32,518 nt of DNA. It comes from Thermoplasmata archaeon. GTDB taxonomy: Archaea > Thermoplasmatota > Thermoplasmata > Lutacidiplasmatales > UBA184. The stretch covers positions 1 to 32,518 of the forward strand of contig JAJYWS010000001.1 in NCBI GenBank assembly GCA_021791335.1, written 5' to 3'. How positions within the stretch are numbered: position 1 is the stretch's first letter; each line of letters starts with the position of its first letter. Of the stretch, positions 31,801 through 32,518 are shown piece by piece. Position numbers and translations under genes: made by a program. The notes under the pieces were generated by a model that saw nothing but the letters and a program-made list of their open reading frames with translations, made no database searches and was not told where the DNA came from.

Positions 31801-32406
31801 CTGCCGGTAGCTCACGACCCACCGTCGGGTGCCGGTGGCCTTGAGGGTCCGGAGGTAGGCGTAGACGGTGATCAGGATCACGAAGGTGTAGAACGACAGG
31901 TAGTTGCCGTACCCGAGGGTGGAGGAGTCGATGCTCGCCGGAAAGAACGGGAAGATCATCGCGGCGATGAGGCCCATCCGACGGGACGAGACCTCCTTCC
32001 CGATCAGGTACACCGGAAAGACCGACAGGGCGGCCCACAGGGGCCCCTGCAGGTTCAGGAAGAAGGCCCCGGCGGCGTTCGCGTTCCCGCCGAAGAACGG
32101 CGCGAAGACGAGGCCCAGAATGGCGTTCATCCAGTCGAAGAGCGGCTCCCGGGGGTTGATCGCGCCGAAGGGGTACTTGAGGAGCGGATCCAGGATCAGG
32201 TTGGTGTGGTTCAGGATGATGTAGGTCATCACCCGCGAGTGGTAGTACGAGTCGGAACCCCCCGCGTAGACGTAGAGGTTGCCGAACTCCTCCAGGACGG
32301 GGACATTGAAGATGGTCCGGATCGCAAAGGCGAGACCGAAGGCCGTGAAGAGTAGGGCGATGGTCCACCCATGACGGTGCCACCACTCCCGCTGCGACGA
32401 ATCCAT
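25813..32406 (-). CDS. aglB: Oligosaccharyltransferase AglB (STT3) with giant modular extracellular C-terminal extension
   Basis: 2197 residues; typical AglB proteins have about 600-1000. Residues 1 to about 500 hold about 13 membrane segments. The first acidic metal motif is GGSDSYYH (D52); the external-loop motif TVAE (367-370) matches TIxE/SVSE; WWDYG is at 578-582. These define the enzyme that transfers a lipid-linked glycan to Asn in N-X-S/T at the outer face of the membrane. The second metal motif (DxD/DxH) is not evident: the region reads STLGYGNYL (162-170). From about residue 900 to 2160 follow about ten beta-sandwich-type modules resembling carboxypeptidase-regulatory domains, each with a PGxYxVxA-like strand, and more than 40 sequons, then a membrane segment (about 2165-2185) and RSRRWTRR. 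No frameshift or repeat of the enzyme part is seen. It heads a run of minus-strand genes down to 23491. Confidence 0.92.
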   Translation of the reverse strand: MDSSQREWWHRHGWTIALLFTAFGLAFAIRTIFNVPVLEEFGNLYVYAGGSDSYYHSRVMTYIILNHTNLILDPLLKYPFGAINPREPLFDWMNAILGLVFAPFFGGNANAAGAFFLNLQGPLWAALSVFPVYLIGKEVSSRRMGLIAAMIFPFFPASIDSSTLGYGNYLSFYTFVILITVYAYLRTLKATGTRRWVVSYRQPREIGRGLKAFLREERMAVKWAVFTGVCFGALALSWQGYTYFVAVVAIFLTVGFIIERIRHVDMFGTYIVTLIVGIIGFPMAFPYYIVQHEFAGWFDLPLLLFFGALLLLLPFMFMRDVPWVFSIPLLIGTYLAGALVLALFLPNFFINIVTGQGYFVKTLIYSTVAEAQAPSLDQLVIGYGLVTFYLALVGVALYAWGWIRARYSRVGLVFLVFGVLSVYLPISASKFFLIGAPGFALLAAETLRRAIDYAGYPELRRTVSHLSDTRSQFSAFRKALKPRHIVILLVVVGLLLPNIWISIDAGIPGNTKTLLSEQVYNTLPPGLQPTTSSAAQNIFGAAGTQLDTPNQYDSAMYSWLGTQDTQLPIQDRPAFISWWDYGFQEMDQGQHPVVADNFQNGIDPGGQFLLAQNESIAIGVLTTALLFAEMTKTGGHTLPASLASTLERDGIDVAQLTHLLVDTSADFQTVVNNPDKYLPVNPSTMTLDNAMYFAVSYFLADSLPLSGVAQVYNDVQAYTGWTIRYAMTDMRLFPFSGTDTGIFYAPADLVGRVVNSVGVPTTFFNVTVLGTDGNTYPLGQLPANVGAVQYNINYFAPFYKSMIFRTYIGYNGTDVGLSGGIPGLSGAAASYPVEPGWMMQHFQVIYQTAYYCPSKTEAQTNSNCFTAMNKPTAVSLANKTGGVADTSANSYFNGGGAMLEYYPGQTILGRVVLPNGQPVPGARVTIFDSWGIPHMTVTTGPDGSFSLVAPPGNDTLNITTGSFDPYTQQDSLNLKTVPLDIPAAVGLSLNAPPLPLTVRLGAGRVQGFVYWNSANNSTYIPTTDAVIPGAQVLLWGGNNTSRLSQVTDASGAFDFTNVPPGNYNLNIRYDGQNYTETARFVGNGSVVNATTGLQSATIRGTVLLNGVAPGIGSTVTLGNRSGVVATTVAGTTGTYSFGNLGPGNYTVRAVSATVSGYQSPGVPVEVQAPGQSMTVNLTEVAFQSVALQVLADGRPATDAAVRFTQIPSFANASASVLGLLESAAGNSTTVLSGNNGVARADLPVGNYSVYAVTTVQGVPYSGFTSIYPSSSGGVTTLFPPLNLSPSVPLQGSVVQAAPLTNTTRTFVEVYNAQGGEASTWVSPNSTLFSLQVPAGSYTVAAWQGASTPTSTLYGAMVAYNTSSGRALTLAPVPALRISFSVGQTSPNSTVVVPAPRAAVTISAGSASLFTRANREGQVEGYIPSVLAQGTTYCVSATSFAFNASRICGLDPSNLSALSTLPMSLTPVPVALSVVGLPAGVSVQVNLTSESSTAVSQTLTGGPNFRFLAAPGVYGVGARAQVGSVTVYLPPETYTTTIAPGAHQVSLTLLVVPQINTTGRLVLPPGLSPANVTVRLSSALVNVTVNGTQFLSGFYAGTGNYSVLAVGMLNGTAYSAVANITVGSNGRISAPLNLTVGGATVSGSLTTLQAGLVNATTPILFTSPSGVTVQVSADNGQYSTILPSPGVYQAEVNVTLQVPTANGTTAVVYTTAAGYQCDVSNNSSQCNIPLTSRALLVPVNLTLTADGSPGPIAGTIRLTDLNDTALPTIVRSTTTGRISAQLEPGVYSVYANSSSDGQPLATFQYESVFTSGVSNLSLVLSPAWIDQVQVRSPSTLGASVTGAQLTVQDALDRSVVFPSIPLNSPLAIALPPGLYSVSATATGSPYGVPVNATASAQVQIVSGNLATSLALSYRFVDTVVGQIVGPASADLPYSGGNASFGYAFTSLANQPLSLTLVGTPAYWGFHFSAVNVTLGVTGPARSISGEVTISVPSGTPVAHPTVLVEAQFANGTTAASVAPSILIAPHSGAAVGPLQSVAPQVGPTRAVLSLYVANIGNQPENVTATVANLGHLALLGWSANLLQSGKVVTAPIYLNTGANQTLEVNLTAVGPASSLPQSVQVAVTVVSTGVQHTLTLEVPTASVVVGAPNATVTGPSVGVPSNTLPSWVIPVVSFIPALALVIGVLFYQWNRSRRWTRR
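26750..29710 (-). repeat. Array of about ten beta-sandwich modules within AglB
   Basis: Diverged protein repeats marked by a PGxYxVxA-type strand occur near residues 953 (PPGNDTLNI), 1061 (PPGNYNLNI), 1143 (GPGNYTVRA), 1247 (PVGNYSVYA), 1333 (PAGSYTVAA), 1512 (APGVYGVGA), 1598 (GTGNYSVLA), 1687 (SPGVYQAEV), 1785 (EPGVYSVYA) and 1872 (PPGLYSVSA). Spacing is about 80-180 residues. The DNA copies are not identical, so this is an old array, not a recent tandem duplication. Confidence 0.65.
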
Positions 32407-32447
32407 CGAGGGCCACTCCTACCGGAGAGCCGCGAGACCTGGGACGT

Positions 32448-32457
32448 GTATAAATAG
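32448..32457 (-). promoter_or_regulatory. TATA box for aglB (possibly bidirectional)
   Basis: Minus strand CTATTTATAC, centred about 46 nt before the aglB ATG, giving a leader of about 20 nt. The plus-strand reading GTATAAATAG could drive a divergent gene leaving the window: the frame from ATG 32465 (or ATG 32507) is open to the right edge, but too little is seen to call it. Confidence 0.6.
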
Positions 32458-32518
32458 CCTACCGATGGACAGAGGGATTCCCGACGGGGTGGGCCGTTTC
32501 CCCCCCATGCGACGGCGC

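Noticed and set aside
30955-32355. 466-codon plus-strand frame antisense to aglB
   Set aside because: Highly charged antisense of membrane segments; aglB motifs establish the coding strand.
32465-32518. Start of a rightward gene at the right edge
   Set aside because: Only about 18 codons are visible, Gly/Pro/Arg-rich, with no motif; the TATA element is adequately explained by aglB.
1-32518. CRISPR arrays, insertion sequences, prophage or defence genes
   Set aside because: No direct-repeat/spacer pattern, transposase, integrase or terminal inverted repeats were seen; gene content is mostly housekeeping and surface functions.

Overview
The window reads as a stretch of a GC-rich archaeal chromosome. 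Archaeal marker genes are clear: peptide chain release factor aRF1 with NIKS and GGQ motifs, replication factor C small subunit, Sec61-beta, elongation factor aEF-1beta with its usual zinc-ribbon neighbour, the wyosine enzyme Taw1, an STT3/AglB oligosaccharyltransferase, and a tRNA-His gene with an intron that can fold into a bulge-helix-bulge. Short AT-rich TATA elements lie about 26 nt before many start codons, so many genes look leaderless. The gene set and high GC suggest a high-GC Thermoplasmatota lineage; that placement is inference.

Layout. 1-1853 (+): tail of a membrane-anchored surface protein and a family 2 glycosyltransferase. 1735-3458 (-): aRF1 and thioredoxin. 3619-4401 (+): a SAM methyltransferase. 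4398-6887 (-): a four-gene run (unknown protein, rfcS, moaC, moaB) in which every junction is a 4-nt NTGA stop/start overlap. 6951-8034 (+): a soluble S49 peptidase and the 53-residue Sec61-beta. 8079-9029 (-): Taw1. 9098-12173 (+): an MFS transporter and an M61 aminopeptidase with a PDZ domain. 12225-13568 (-): CoaBC. 13569-14416: about 850 bases with no credible gene and several strong hairpins. 14417-15289 (+): HAD phosphatase, abutting tRNA-His (-) at 15290-15396. 15628-17719: small membrane protein, an unknown protein, a 49-residue zinc protein, a degenerate Nudix-like protein and a thioredoxin-like protein. 17750-20060 (+): an SDR and a cation/proton antiporter. 19988-21777 (-): winged-helix methyltransferase plus an alpha/beta hydrolase-like protein without a nucleophile serine. 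21900-23064: a small unknown protein and a second SDR, convergent. 23248-23301 (+): a 17-residue lysine-rich micro-ORF. 23491-32406 (-): DUF457-type membrane protein, aEF-1beta, zinc ribbon, a glycosylation-rich surface protein, and a 2197-residue AglB.

The most unusual items are: (1) the AglB, whose STT3 domain is followed by about 1,260 residues of repeated beta-sandwich-type modules packed with N-glycosylation sequons and a C-terminal membrane anchor, translationally coupled to a second sequon-rich surface protein; (2) tRNA-His(GUG) with a 31-nt intron in the T-loop; (3) the lysine-rich micro-ORF whose ribosome-binding site sits in a perfect hairpin at the predicted transcript start; (4) the ORF-less structured region. 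Convergent genes are packed extremely tightly, several overlapping by 32-119 nt.
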